Part shown: positions 8,333-16,630 of the stretch, piece by piece | Numbering within the stretch: the stretch's first letter is position 1 | How the letters are laid out: the number at the start of each line of letters is the position of its first letter | Assembly (NCBI GenBank): GCA_937141935.1 | Contig: CAKZQS010000005.1 | Location: 1-64,000, forward strand | Length of the DNA: 64,000 nt | Reading direction: 5' to 3' | Source of the DNA: an uncultured Ectothiorhodospiraceae bacterium | GTDB taxonomy: Bacteria; Pseudomonadota; Gammaproteobacteria; Nevskiales; Oceanococcaceae | The notes under the pieces: generated by a model | Database searches by the model: none | What the model was told of the DNA's origin: nothing | What the model saw: only the letters and a program-made list of their open reading frames with translations | Program-made: the position numbers and the translations under genes

Positions 8333-9667
8333 ATGCAAAAGACACGAGTCGTAATCATTGGCGGCGGCTTTGGCGGCCTGTTCTGCGCCCGCAGCCTGGG
8401 CAAACGCGCCGACATCGAAGTCACGCTGATCGACAAGCGCAACTTCCACCTGTTCCAGCCGCTGCTGTACCAGGTGGCCACCGGCATGCTGACGGTGGGC
8501 GATGTGTCGACCCAGCAGCGCGTGGTGCTGCGCCGCTACCCCAACGTGCGCACGATCATGGCCACCTGCTTCGACATCGACGTCGAGCAGCGCGTGGTGC
8601 GCCACGACCGGGGCGAAACCCCTTACGACCAGCTGGTGGTGGCCACCGGCGTCAAGCACCAGTACTTTGGCAAGGACCACTGGCGCGCCTACGCGCCGGG
8701 CCTCAAGACCGTGGAGCATGCGCTGGAGATCCGCCACCGCATCTTTCGCGCCTTCGAGATGGCCGAGACGGAAACGGTGCCCGAGCGCCGCCGCCGGCTG
8801 CTGAACTTCGTGGTGATCGGCGCCGGCCCCACCGGGGTGGAGCTGGCCGGCGCGCTGGCCGAGCTGTCGCACCGCACGATGGTGGGCGACTTTCGCGCCA
8901 TCAGCTCCGACGATGCCCACATCACGCTGATCGAGGGCGCCGACAACGTGCTGCCGCCCTACCCCACCAAGCTGCAGGCCAAGGCGCATGCCTACCTGGA
9001 GGGTCTGGGCGTGGAGGTGCGCACCGGCACGATGGTCGAGGAGGTGGCCGCGGGCCGCGTGCACACGCGCAACAAGGCCGGCGACACCGACATCGTCGAG
9101 GCCGAAACCATCCTCTGGGCGGCCGGCGTGCAGATGAGCGCCTTTGGCAAGATCCTGGCCAAGCGCACCGGCGGCGAAACCGACCGCGGCGGGCGCATGG
9201 TGGTCGACGAACAGCTGCGCCTGCCCACGCATCCCAACATCCACGTCATTGGCGACCTGGCCTGCGCGCAGCGCCACGACGGCAGCGGCCCGCTGCCGGG
9301 GCTGGCGCCGGTGGCCATCCAGCAGGGCCGCTACGTGGCCAAGGCCATTCGCCAGACCCACGCCGGCAAGCCGGTCAAGCCCTTTCGCTACTTCGACAAG
9401 GGCAGCATGGCCATCATTGGCCGCTACCGCGTGGTGGGCTCGGTGGGTGGCGTGGCGCTGACCGGCGCCGTGGCCTGGCTGTCCTGGGCGCTGGTGCACA
9501 TCTGGTCGCTGATCGAGCCCGGCCAGCGTGCCAGCGTGGCGCTGCAATGGCTGTGGCGCGGCTTCGGCCGCACCGCCGACCGCCTGATTACCGGCAACCC
9601 CCCCAAGACCGCCGACGTGCTCAAGGCCCGCGGCATCGACCCCGTCACGCTGGAAAAGGCGGAATGA
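8333..9667 (+). CDS. ndh: Type II NADH:quinone oxidoreductase (NDH-2 family)
   Basis: A 444-residue flavoprotein that passes electrons from NADH to quinone without pumping protons, on the inner face of the membrane. Two Rossmann motifs are seen: VVIIGGGFGGL near the N-terminus for FAD and FVVIGAGPTGVELAG (about residues 160-175) for NADH. The family segment FQPLLYQVATG lies at about 41-52, and GDLACAQ with VAIQQGRYVAKAI in the FAD C-terminal half. Hydrophobic segments near 360-390 would anchor it to the membrane. Its stop lies one base from the convergent barrel gene. Related FAD oxidoreductases of other function cannot be wholly excluded. Confidence 0.88.
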   Translation: MQKTRVVIIGGGFGGLFCARSLGKRADIEVTLIDKRNFHLFQPLLYQVATGMLTVGDVSTQQRVVLRRYPNVRTIMATCFDIDVEQRVVRHDRGETPYDQLVVATGVKHQYFGKDHWRAYAPGLKTVEHALEIRHRIFRAFEMAETETVPERRRRLLNFVVIGAGPTGVELAGALAELSHRTMVGDFRAISSDDAHITLIEGADNVLPPYPTKLQAKAHAYLEGLGVEVRTGTMVEEVAAGRVHTRNKAGDTDIVEAETILWAAGVQMSAFGKILAKRTGGETDRGGRMVVDEQLRLPTHPNIHVIGDLACAQRHDGSGPLPGLAPVAIQQGRYVAKAIRQTHAGKPVKPFRYFDKGSMAIIGRYRVVGSVGGVALTGAVAWLSWALVHIWSLIEPGQRASVALQWLWRGFGRTADRLITGNPPKTADVLKARGIDPVTLEKAE

Positions 9668-9668
9668 C

Positions 9669-10472
9669 CTAAAACTCCCAGCCCAAGTGCACGGTGGCCC
9701 CGTCTAGCGTGATATCCACGGCGTCGTCGCCCTCGGAGACGTCGTAGCGCTGTAGCTGATAGCCCGCACCGATGCGCAGGCCGCCGTAGGCGTATTCGAG
9801 GCCGGTGTTCCAGGAATACACGCGGTCGTCCTCGTAATCGACCCAGTCGCCGCCGGCGCTGAGCGTCCAGCGCGAGCCCAGCGGCCACACCAGCCGCGAG
9901 GCCAGCTGCGGGAATACGGCCTCGACCTCCTCCTGGCCGATGGTGTCGCCCTCGCGGGCATCCAGCGTGCCGGACAACCCGCGCACCGCCACGCCCACCT
10001 GCCAGGGCCCCAGCGCCAGCGGGTACCAGTCCAGCATCCAGTCGTCCAGGTCCACGCGGCTCTGCACGCGGGCGGTGCCATCGCCCAGCGGGATCAGGCC
10101 CAAAAAGGTTTCGTCGAACTCGATCACGCCCTCGCCCTCGGCGTGGATCGGCTGCCAGCGCAGGCCCCAGCGCGCGCCGTGCAGGCGCAGGCCCACGACC
10201 TCCTCGTCGTCGATGCCTAAGTCGCGCTCGACGTCGTAGCGGGTGCCGTTTTCGACCACCTCGCCTTCGGGCGCGGCAAACCACAGCGGGATTTCCAGCG
10301 CCACGCCGGCCTGCGCCAGGCCCAGCGGCGCGGCGCTGGCGGCCAGCGCCAGCAGGGCGACCGCGGCGCGCGGCGCGCGGGCGGAAACTTTGCCGGCGGC
10401 GGGGCTGTCAGAGGCCGGTCGCCGGCGGGGAGCGCGGGGGCGCGTGGGGTGGTCGTTAAGGCTGTTTCGCAC
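9669..10472 (-). CDS. Small outer-membrane beta-barrel protein
   Basis: About 267 residues. A hydrophobic signal core (VALLALAASAAPLGLAQAG) is preceded by an unusually long basic region. The mature part alternates polar and aromatic residues as in a barrel, with strands such as RWTLSAGGDWVDY and LRIGAGYQLQRYDV, and ends in Phe (VHLGWEF), the usual signal for Bam-mediated insertion. It resembles the TIGR04219 group of small outer-membrane proteins of unknown role. The GTG at 10472 has an AGGA ribosome site just upstream; an ATG at 10535 is possible but has none. Ligand or function unknown. Confidence 0.72.
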   Translation of the reverse strand: MRNSLNDHPTRPRAPRRRPASDSPAAGKVSARAPRAAVALLALAASAAPLGLAQAGVALEIPLWFAAPEGEVVENGTRYDVERDLGIDDEEVVGLRLHGARWGLRWQPIHAEGEGVIEFDETFLGLIPLGDGTARVQSRVDLDDWMLDWYPLALGPWQVGVAVRGLSGTLDAREGDTIGQEEVEAVFPQLASRLVWPLGSRWTLSAGGDWVDYEDDRVYSWNTGLEYAYGGLRIGAGYQLQRYDVSEGDDAVDITLDGATVHLGWEF

Positions 10473-10594
10473 GTCGCGGATTCCTGGCGTTTTTGAGCGG
10501 GCGTCTTGAAAACGGTCGGGGTCGGCCCTATGCACGGGCTGGCTGCGGCGGCACGCCGCTGCCGACGAGACACACCCTACACGCGAGAGTTCCC

Positions 10595-11950
10595 ATGGGC
10601 CGGACCGGGCTTGCCCTGCGCTACATGATCATCGCCCTGCTGCTGGTGGCCGGCAGCGGCGCGCTATGGGCGCACTGGCCGCCGACCGGCGGCGGTGGGC
10701 AGCGCAGCATTGCGCCGATGCTGGAGCGGGTGATGCCCGGCGTCGTCAACATCGCCACGCGCACGCAGCTGGCCCAGCAGGACCACCCGCTGCGCCAGGA
10801 CCCCTTCTTTCGCTTCTTCTTCGACCGGCCCTCGCCGCGGCAGAGCAATGCGCTGGGCAGCGGCGTCATCGTCGACGCCCGCGAGGGGCTGGTGCTGACC
10901 AACCACCACGTCATCGACAAGGCCAGCGAGATCAGCGTGACGCTGAACGACGGCCGCACGCTGGCCGCCGAGCTGGTGGGCTCGGATGCCGAATCCGACA
11001 TCGCCGTGATCCGCATTCCGGCCGAGGACCTCACGGCCGTGCCGCTGGGCGATTCCGATGCGCTGCGTGTGGGCGACTTTGTCGTGGCCATTGGCAACCC
11101 CTTCGGGCTGGGGCAGACGGTGACCTCGGGCATCGTGTCGGCGCTGGGCCGCTCGGGCCTGGGCATCGAGGGCTATGAGGACTTCATCCAGACCGACGCC
11201 TCGATCAACCCGGGCAACTCCGGCGGCGCGCTGGTGGACATCGACGGCCGCCTGATCGGCATCAACACCGCCATCATCGGCCCGGCCGGCGGCAACGTGG
11301 GCATTGGCTTTGCCATCCCGGTGCTGATGGCCAAGGCGCTGATGGAGCAGATCGTTGAATACGGCGCCGTCAGCCGCGGCCGCCTGGGCGTGAGCCTGCA
11401 GGATCTCTCGCCCGAGCTGGCCGCCGCGCTGGGCGCCGAGCAGGTCCGCGGCGCCGTGGTGGCCCAGGTCGAGCCGCGCTCGGCCGCCGAGCAGGCCGGG
11501 CTGCGCTCGGGCGACATCGTTACCGCCGTCAACGGCCGCGACATCGACTCGGCCACCGACCTGCGCAACGCCATCGGCCTGGTGCGGGTGGGCGAAAGCC
11601 TGCGCCTGCAGCTGTTCCGTGATGGCAGCACGCGCACGGTGACGGCCACCATCCCCGAGCGCGCAGCGCTGGATGCGGCCCGGCTGTCGGAGCTGCTGGG
11701 CGGTGCCACGCTGGGCGACATGGACGAACGCCACCCGCTGTTTGGCCGCGTGCCGGGCGTGATGGTCAAGGCGGTGCAGCCGCGCACGCCCGCCTCGCGC
11801 GCCGGGCTGCGGCCGGGCGACGTGATCACCTCGGTCAACCGCCAGCCGGTGGCCGGGCTGGAGCAGTTCAAGCAGGCCGCCGGCGGCAGCCAGCAACTGC
11901 TGCTGAACGTGCGCCGGGGGCGGCAGGCCTTCTTTTTGATGCTGCGCTAG
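10595..11950 (+). CDS. HtrA/DegQ family periplasmic serine protease
   Basis: A 451-residue quality-control protease that degrades misfolded envelope proteins. An N-terminal hydrophobic segment (residues about 8-26) is a signal peptide or anchor. The trypsin-like triad is His105 (NHHVID), Asp135 (AESDIAVIRI) and Ser209 (GNSGG). Two PDZ domains follow, at about 260-345 and 365-450, so it has DegP/DegQ rather than DegS architecture. The linker DPFFRFFFDRPS resembles the LA loop of the MucD/DegQ group. ATG 10595 was chosen because it starts directly before the signal segment; the frame is open upstream. It is transcribed alone and diverges from the barrel gene. Confidence 0.9.
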   Translation: MGRTGLALRYMIIALLLVAGSGALWAHWPPTGGGGQRSIAPMLERVMPGVVNIATRTQLAQQDHPLRQDPFFRFFFDRPSPRQSNALGSGVIVDAREGLVLTNHHVIDKASEISVTLNDGRTLAAELVGSDAESDIAVIRIPAEDLTAVPLGDSDALRVGDFVVAIGNPFGLGQTVTSGIVSALGRSGLGIEGYEDFIQTDASINPGNSGGALVDIDGRLIGINTAIIGPAGGNVGIGFAIPVLMAKALMEQIVEYGAVSRGRLGVSLQDLSPELAAALGAEQVRGAVVAQVEPRSAAEQAGLRSGDIVTAVNGRDIDSATDLRNAIGLVRVGESLRLQLFRDGSTRTVTATIPERAALDAARLSELLGGATLGDMDERHPLFGRVPGVMVKAVQPRTPASRAGLRPGDVITSVNRQPVAGLEQFKQAAGGSQQLLLNVRRGRQAFFLMLR

Positions 11951-12109
11951 CGGCCGGTTTTTTCCGGCGCGGGCCCGCCCCGTGCCGGCGCCCTGCGGCC
12001 CGCGGTCTACGGATGGCGGTTGCGGGGCCACCACAAACGCTTCGCCGTTGCGGCGGCGAAGGGGGACAACGCAAGAGGACGACCATGAGTACACGCACAG
12101 GAGGCCGGC

Positions 12110-12832
12110 ATGATTGATGTGCAGGCCCTGACCAAGGACTTTGGCAACCGCCGCGCGGTGGACAACCTGTCCTTCCGCGTCGAGCCGGGGGAAGTGCTTG
12201 GCTTTCTGGGGCCCAACGGCGCCGGCAAGTCGACCACGATGAAGATGATCACGGGCTTTCTGACGCCCACCTCCGGCACGGCCACGATCAACGGCCACGA
12301 CATCCGCACCCAGCCGGTGGCGGCCAAGCGCGAGTTTGGCTACCTGCCCGAGGGCGCGCCCGGCTATGGCGACATGCGCGTGCTGGACTTTTTGCACTTC
12401 TGCGCCGACCTGCGCGGGCTCGAAGGCGAGCAGCGCCTTGCCCGGCTGGAGCAGGTGGTGGCCGATGTGCACCTGGACGGCGTGCTCGGCCAGCGTATCG
12501 ACACGCTGTCCAAGGGTTTTCGCCGCCGCGTGGGCCTGGCGCAGGCCATCCTGCACGACCCCAAGGTGCTGATTCTGGACGAGCCCACCGACGGCCTGGA
12601 CCCGAACCAGAAGCACGAGGTCCGCAAGCTGATCAACGGCATGGCCAAGGACAAGATCATCGTGATCTCCACCCACATCCTCGAGGAGGTCGACGCCATC
12701 TGCACCCGCGCGATGATCATCGCCAAGGGCCGGCTGCTGGCCGACGACGCCCCGCAGGCGCTGGCCGACCGGGCCGACTCGGGCCGGCTGGACGACGTGT
12801 TCCGCGACATCACCTCCGGAGGCCTGTCATGA
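12110..12832 (+). CDS. ABC transporter ATPase, Gld-type exporter
   Basis: A 240-residue nucleotide-binding subunit. Walker A is GPNGAGKST (34-42), the signature is LSKGFRRRVGLAQA, and Walker B is LILDEPTDGLDP, with the switch His in STHILEEV. The ribosome site AGGAGG lies seven bases before ATG 12110. It is the first gene of a four-gene operon with a permease (4-base ATGA overlap), a GldG protein and a DUF4340 protein, the layout of the GldA/F/G-type exporters found widely in bacteria without gliding motility. The cargo is unknown. Confidence 0.9.
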   Translation: MIDVQALTKDFGNRRAVDNLSFRVEPGEVLGFLGPNGAGKSTTMKMITGFLTPTSGTATINGHDIRTQPVAAKREFGYLPEGAPGYGDMRVLDFLHFCADLRGLEGEQRLARLEQVVADVHLDGVLGQRIDTLSKGFRRRVGLAQAILHDPKVLILDEPTDGLDPNQKHEVRKLINGMAKDKIIVISTHILEEVDAICTRAMIIAKGRLLADDAPQALADRADSGRLDDVFRDITSGGLS

Positions 12833-13563
12833 ACCCCGTGGCCGTGATCTTCCGGCGCGAATTCGCCGCCTATTTCGCCACGCCGCTGGCGGTGGTCTTC
12901 ATCGTCATCTACCTGATGCTGGCCGGCGTGTTCACCTTTTACCTGGGCAACTTCTTCGAGCGCGGGCAGGCCGACCTGCAGAGCTTTTTTGCCTTTCACC
13001 CCTGGCTGTACCTGTTCCTGGTGCCCGCCATCGCGATGCGGATCTGGGCCGAGGAGCGCAAAGCCGGCACCATCGAGCTGCTGCTGACGCTGCCGGTCAC
13101 GATGGCGCAGGCGGTGCTGGGCAAGTTCCTGGCGGCCTGGGCCTTCGTGGCGCTGGCGCTGGCCGGCACCTTCCCGATCTGGCTCACCGTGAACCTGCTC
13201 GGTGACCCCGACAACGGCATCATTCTCGCGGCCTACCTGGGCAGCCTGCTGATGGCCGGGGCGTATCTGGCGGTGAGCGTGTGCGTGTCGGCGGCCACCA
13301 AGAGCCAGGTCATCGCCTTCATCATCGCGCTGGTGCTGTGCTTTGCCTTCACGCTGGCCGGCTTCCCGCTGGTGCTCGACGCCTTTGCCGCCTGGCTGCC
13401 CGATGGGGTGGTCAACGCCATTGCGTCGCTGTCCTTCCTGACGCACTTCCAGTCGCTGCAGAAGGGCGTGATCGACCTGCGGGACATCGTCTTTTTTGCC
13501 GCCTTCATCGCCGCCTGGCTATACGCCTGTGCGCTGATAGTTGACGCGCGCAAGGCCGACTGA
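12829..13563 (+). CDS. ABC transporter permease, GldF-like
   Basis: A 244-residue membrane subunit with six hydrophobic segments (about residues 18-40, 55-75, 98-120, 130-155, 160-185, 215-238). The conserved MRIWAEERKAGTIELLLTLP of ABC-2 type permeases lies near 68-87 and marks the cytoplasmic coupling region. It belongs with the ATPase whose stop it overlaps (ATGA) and with the following GldG gene, 15 bases on. It probably forms a homodimeric channel. Substrate unknown. Confidence 0.88.
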   Translation: MNPVAVIFRREFAAYFATPLAVVFIVIYLMLAGVFTFYLGNFFERGQADLQSFFAFHPWLYLFLVPAIAMRIWAEERKAGTIELLLTLPVTMAQAVLGKFLAAWAFVALALAGTFPIWLTVNLLGDPDNGIILAAYLGSLLMAGAYLAVSVCVSAATKSQVIAFIIALVLCFAFTLAGFPLVLDAFAAWLPDGVVNAIASLSFLTHFQSLQKGVIDLRDIVFFAAFIAAWLYACALIVDARKAD

Positions 13564-13578
13564 GGGGAGAAGAACACC

Positions 13579-15426
13579 ATGCATCATTTGCACACGCGGT
13601 CCGGCCTGCTGCTCGTTTTCGTGATCCTGCTGGCGGTCATCGCCGTCAGCCAGGTCGCGCTGAAGGGCGCCCGGGTGGACCTGACCGAAAACCGCGTTTA
13701 TTCCTTGTCGGAGGGCAGCGAGAACCTGATCGACAAGATCGAGGAGCCGATCCAGCTCTATTTCTTCTACTCGCGCGACGCCGCGCAGGGCCTGCCGCCG
13801 CTGCAGGCCTGGGCGCAGCGCGTCGAGGAGTTTCTGGAAGAGGTGGCGCTGGAGGGTGGCGACAAGATCCGCCTGTCCGTCGTGGACCCCGAGCCCTTCT
13901 CCGAGGAGGAGGACCGGGCGGCCTCGCTGGGCGTGCAGCCCGTGCCGCTGGGCGACGGCGAGCGCACGCTGTACTTCGGCCTGGCCGGCAGCAACAGCGT
14001 GGGGGAGACCGAGACCATCCCCTTCTTCCAGCTCAACCGCCAGGAGCAGCTCGAATACGACATCGCCAAGCTGCTGTACACGCTGTCCACGCCCACCAAG
14101 CCCAAGGTCGGCCTGCTGAGCACGCTGCCGGTGATGGGCGGCTTCGACCCCGCCAGCCGCCAGCCGCGGCCGGCCTGGATGGCCTTCGAGCAGCTGCAGC
14201 AGTTCTTCGAGATCGAAACGCTGGAGAACGAGCTGGCCGCCATCCCCGGGGATGTCGAGCTGCTGCTGCTGGTGCACCCGGTGGGGCTGAGCGAGACCAC
14301 GCTGTATGCCATCGACCAGTTCGTGCTCGGCGGCGGCCGGCTGCTGGCCTTTGTGGACCCCTACTCGCAGGTGGCCGGGCCCATGTCGATGGACCCGACG
14401 GCGCAGGGCCCCGGGCCGAACTCCGCGCTGGACCCGCTGCTGCCGGCCTGGGGGCTGAACCTCTCCGGCGATCTGGTGGGCGACGCCCAGGCCGCGCTGC
14501 AGGTCAACGGCCCCAACGGCCGCCCGTCCTACCACCTGGGCATGCTGGGCTATGGCGCCGAGTACCTGAACGATGAGGACATCATCACGCAGGACGTCGA
14601 CAGCGTGAACCTGGGCCTGGCCGGCTACCTGACGGCCACCGAGGGCGCCAGCACCACGCTGACACCGCTGATCACCTCCAGCGACCAGGCCGACGACCTG
14701 CCCAGCTACCTGATCCAGCCCGGCATGGACCCGGCGCGGCTGGCCAGCGCCTTCTCGCCCAGCGGCGAGCGCTACACGCTGGCGGCACGCCTGTCCGGCC
14801 CGGCGCAAAGCGCCTATGGCGAGGCCGCGCCCGCCGGCGTGGCGGCCGAAGGCGAGCACCGCAGCGAGGGCGAGATCCAGGTGGTGGTGGTGGCCGATGT
14901 CGACTGGCTGGCCAACCAGTTCTGGGTGCAGGTGCAGAACTTCCTTGGCCAGCAGGTCGCCTCGCCCTTTGCCGGCAATGGCGATCTGCTGCTGAACGCC
15001 GTGGACAACCTGCTGGGCAGCGCCGACGTCATCTCGATCAAGAGCCGCGCCGGTTACGCCCGGCCCTTCACCCGGGTCGAGCAGATGAAGCGCGAGGCCG
15101 GCCGCCAGTTCAGCGCCAAGGAAGAAGAGCTGCAGCAGCGCCTGCGCGAAACCGAGCGCAAGCTGACCGAGCTGCAGGGCGCCGAGCAGGAGGGCAACCT
15201 GCTGACGCTCTCCGACGCGCAAAGCGCCGAGCTGGAGCGCTTCCTCGAAACCAAGCTGGAAATCCGCAAGGAACTGCGCGCCGTGCGCTACAACCTGAAC
15301 CGCGACGTCGAGCAGCTGGAGGGGCTGATCAAGTTCCTCAACATCGCCGGCGTGCCGCTGCTGCTGGTGCTGGGCGCGCTGATCGTCAGCCGGGCCCGGC
15401 AACGCAAGGAGGTCACCATCCGATGA
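13579..15426 (+). CDS. GldG family ABC transporter accessory protein
   Basis: A 615-residue protein with membrane helices at both ends (about residues 10-28 and 590-606) and a large extracytoplasmic part. After the first helix comes the family opening KGARVDLTENRVYSLSEGS. The central part is the GldG ABC-type domain, with VGLLSTLPVMGG and a DPYSQV segment. A charged coiled coil runs from about 500 to 585 (EEELQQRLRETERKLTELQG). In Flavobacterium GldG supports gliding and secretion; in Proteobacteria the role is undefined. It overlaps the DUF4340 gene by four bases. It probably sits on the permease and handles substrate in the periplasm. Confidence 0.87.
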   Translation: MHHLHTRSGLLLVFVILLAVIAVSQVALKGARVDLTENRVYSLSEGSENLIDKIEEPIQLYFFYSRDAAQGLPPLQAWAQRVEEFLEEVALEGGDKIRLSVVDPEPFSEEEDRAASLGVQPVPLGDGERTLYFGLAGSNSVGETETIPFFQLNRQEQLEYDIAKLLYTLSTPTKPKVGLLSTLPVMGGFDPASRQPRPAWMAFEQLQQFFEIETLENELAAIPGDVELLLLVHPVGLSETTLYAIDQFVLGGGRLLAFVDPYSQVAGPMSMDPTAQGPGPNSALDPLLPAWGLNLSGDLVGDAQAALQVNGPNGRPSYHLGMLGYGAEYLNDEDIITQDVDSVNLGLAGYLTATEGASTTLTPLITSSDQADDLPSYLIQPGMDPARLASAFSPSGERYTLAARLSGPAQSAYGEAAPAGVAAEGEHRSEGEIQVVVVADVDWLANQFWVQVQNFLGQQVASPFAGNGDLLLNAVDNLLGSADVISIKSRAGYARPFTRVEQMKREAGRQFSAKEEELQQRLRETERKLTELQGAEQEGNLLTLSDAQSAELERFLETKLEIRKELRAVRYNLNRDVEQLEGLIKFLNIAGVPLLLVLGALIVSRARQRKEVTIR

Positions 15427-16529
15427 AAGCCAATACGCTGATCTGGCTGGTCGTGCTGGCCCTGGGCCTGTCCGCGCTGGCCTGGTTTTTGACCGCCCGC
15501 GAGGCCGCCGAACACACGGTGGCCGAGCGCGGCCTGTTCGCCCCCGAGCTGGACTCGCGGCTGGACGACGTGACCGCGGTGGAGATCCACGCCGCCGGCG
15601 AGGCGCCGCTGCGCATCGAGCGCCAGGGCAACGCCGGCTGGGTGCTGCCGGCCAAGGCCGGCTACACCGTGGATGCGGCCAAGCTGCGCGAGCTGCTGCG
15701 CTCGCTGGCCCGCGTCGAGGTGCTGGAGGCCAAGACCGCCAACCCCGAGTGGCACGGCAAGCTCAAGCTGACCCCCGTCGGCGAGGCCGAGGACACCACC
15801 GTCGAGGTGGTGGCCCTGGCCGGCGACGAGCCGCTGCTGGCCGTGCTGCTGGGCAGCCGCGCGCAGGGCGGCCAGTTCGCCCGCCGCAGCAGCGAGAACC
15901 AGACCTGGCTGCTGGCCGAGGCGCTGAGCCCGCCGCGCACCGCCAGCGAGTGGCTGGACAAGGCCCTGGTCGACATCAAGCGGGCCGACCTGCGGGCCGT
16001 CGAGGTGCAGCCGGCGGACGCCGAGCGCTACACGCTGGCGCAGGCCGAAGGCAGCACCGACTTCCTGCTGACCCCCGCCCCGCCGGTCGACCGCGAGACC
16101 AACGCCGCCAACATCAACCGCCTGCTGGCCGCGCTGTCCTCGCTGCGCCTGCTGGACGTGCGCGATGCCACTGCGGAGGACGACGGCGGCGAGTGGCGCC
16201 AGCTGCGCTTCCTGCGCAAGGACGGGCTGGCCGTCGAGGCCCGGGTGCGCCAGGACGGCGGCGACTACTGGCTGCGGCTGCAGGCCCAGGCGCCCGAGAC
16301 GCTGCCGGCCGCGGCGCCGCAGCTCGAAGGCGAGGACGGCGACGCGGAGACGGAGGCCGAAGCCGCCGACCCGGGCGCCACGCTGGCCGCGCTACGCGAC
16401 GAGGCCGCCGCGCTGAATAGCCGCGCGCGCAACCGCGTCTTCCAGATCAGCAGCTACCCCGGCACCGGCCTGCTGCTCGACTACGAGCAGCTGCTCAAGC
16501 CGCCGCCGGAAGACGACGCGGCGGAATAA
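15423..16529 (+). CDS. DUF4340 domain protein
   Basis: A 368-residue protein with a single N-terminal helix (about residues 5-22) followed by a periplasmic part. The DUF4340 unit is marked by DSRLDDVTAVEIHAAGEAPLR (given here in part) and GWVLPAKAGYTVDAAKLREL. This domain repeatedly follows GldG in proteobacterial genomes, and here its ATG overlaps the GldG stop (ATGA). An acidic linker (EDGDAETEAEAADPG) lies near 300-318. The last residues before the stop are acidic too. It is presumably a structural partner of the exporter; its activity is unknown. Confidence 0.83.
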   Translation: MKANTLIWLVVLALGLSALAWFLTAREAAEHTVAERGLFAPELDSRLDDVTAVEIHAAGEAPLRIERQGNAGWVLPAKAGYTVDAAKLRELLRSLARVEVLEAKTANPEWHGKLKLTPVGEAEDTTVEVVALAGDEPLLAVLLGSRAQGGQFARRSSENQTWLLAEALSPPRTASEWLDKALVDIKRADLRAVEVQPADAERYTLAQAEGSTDFLLTPAPPVDRETNAANINRLLAALSSLRLLDVRDATAEDDGGEWRQLRFLRKDGLAVEARVRQDGGDYWLRLQAQAPETLPAAAPQLEGEDGDAETEAEAADPGATLAALRDEAAALNSRARNRVFQISSYPGTGLLLDYEQLLKPPPEDDAAE

Positions 16530-16548
16530 GCCCGCACACGCCCCTTGG

Positions 16549-16575
16549 AAAAACCCGGCCCCGGCCGGGTTTTTC
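16549..16575 (+). terminator. Rho-independent terminator of the Gld exporter operon
   Basis: The arms AAAAACCCGG and CCGGGTTTTT close a four-base loop and the U run ends in TTTTTC, 20 bases after the DUF4340 stop. The A run on the left arm means it could also act on the other strand, though no gene there needs it. Confidence 0.88.
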
Positions 16576-16630
16576 TTTGCGCGACGCCCGCGCACGGCCC
16601 CCCGCCGCAGCCTCGCGCTAAAGTGGCCGG

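Noticed and set aside
12110-16529. Evidence of gliding motility
   Set aside because: Gld-type exporters are widespread in non-gliding Proteobacteria and no other gliding gene is present.
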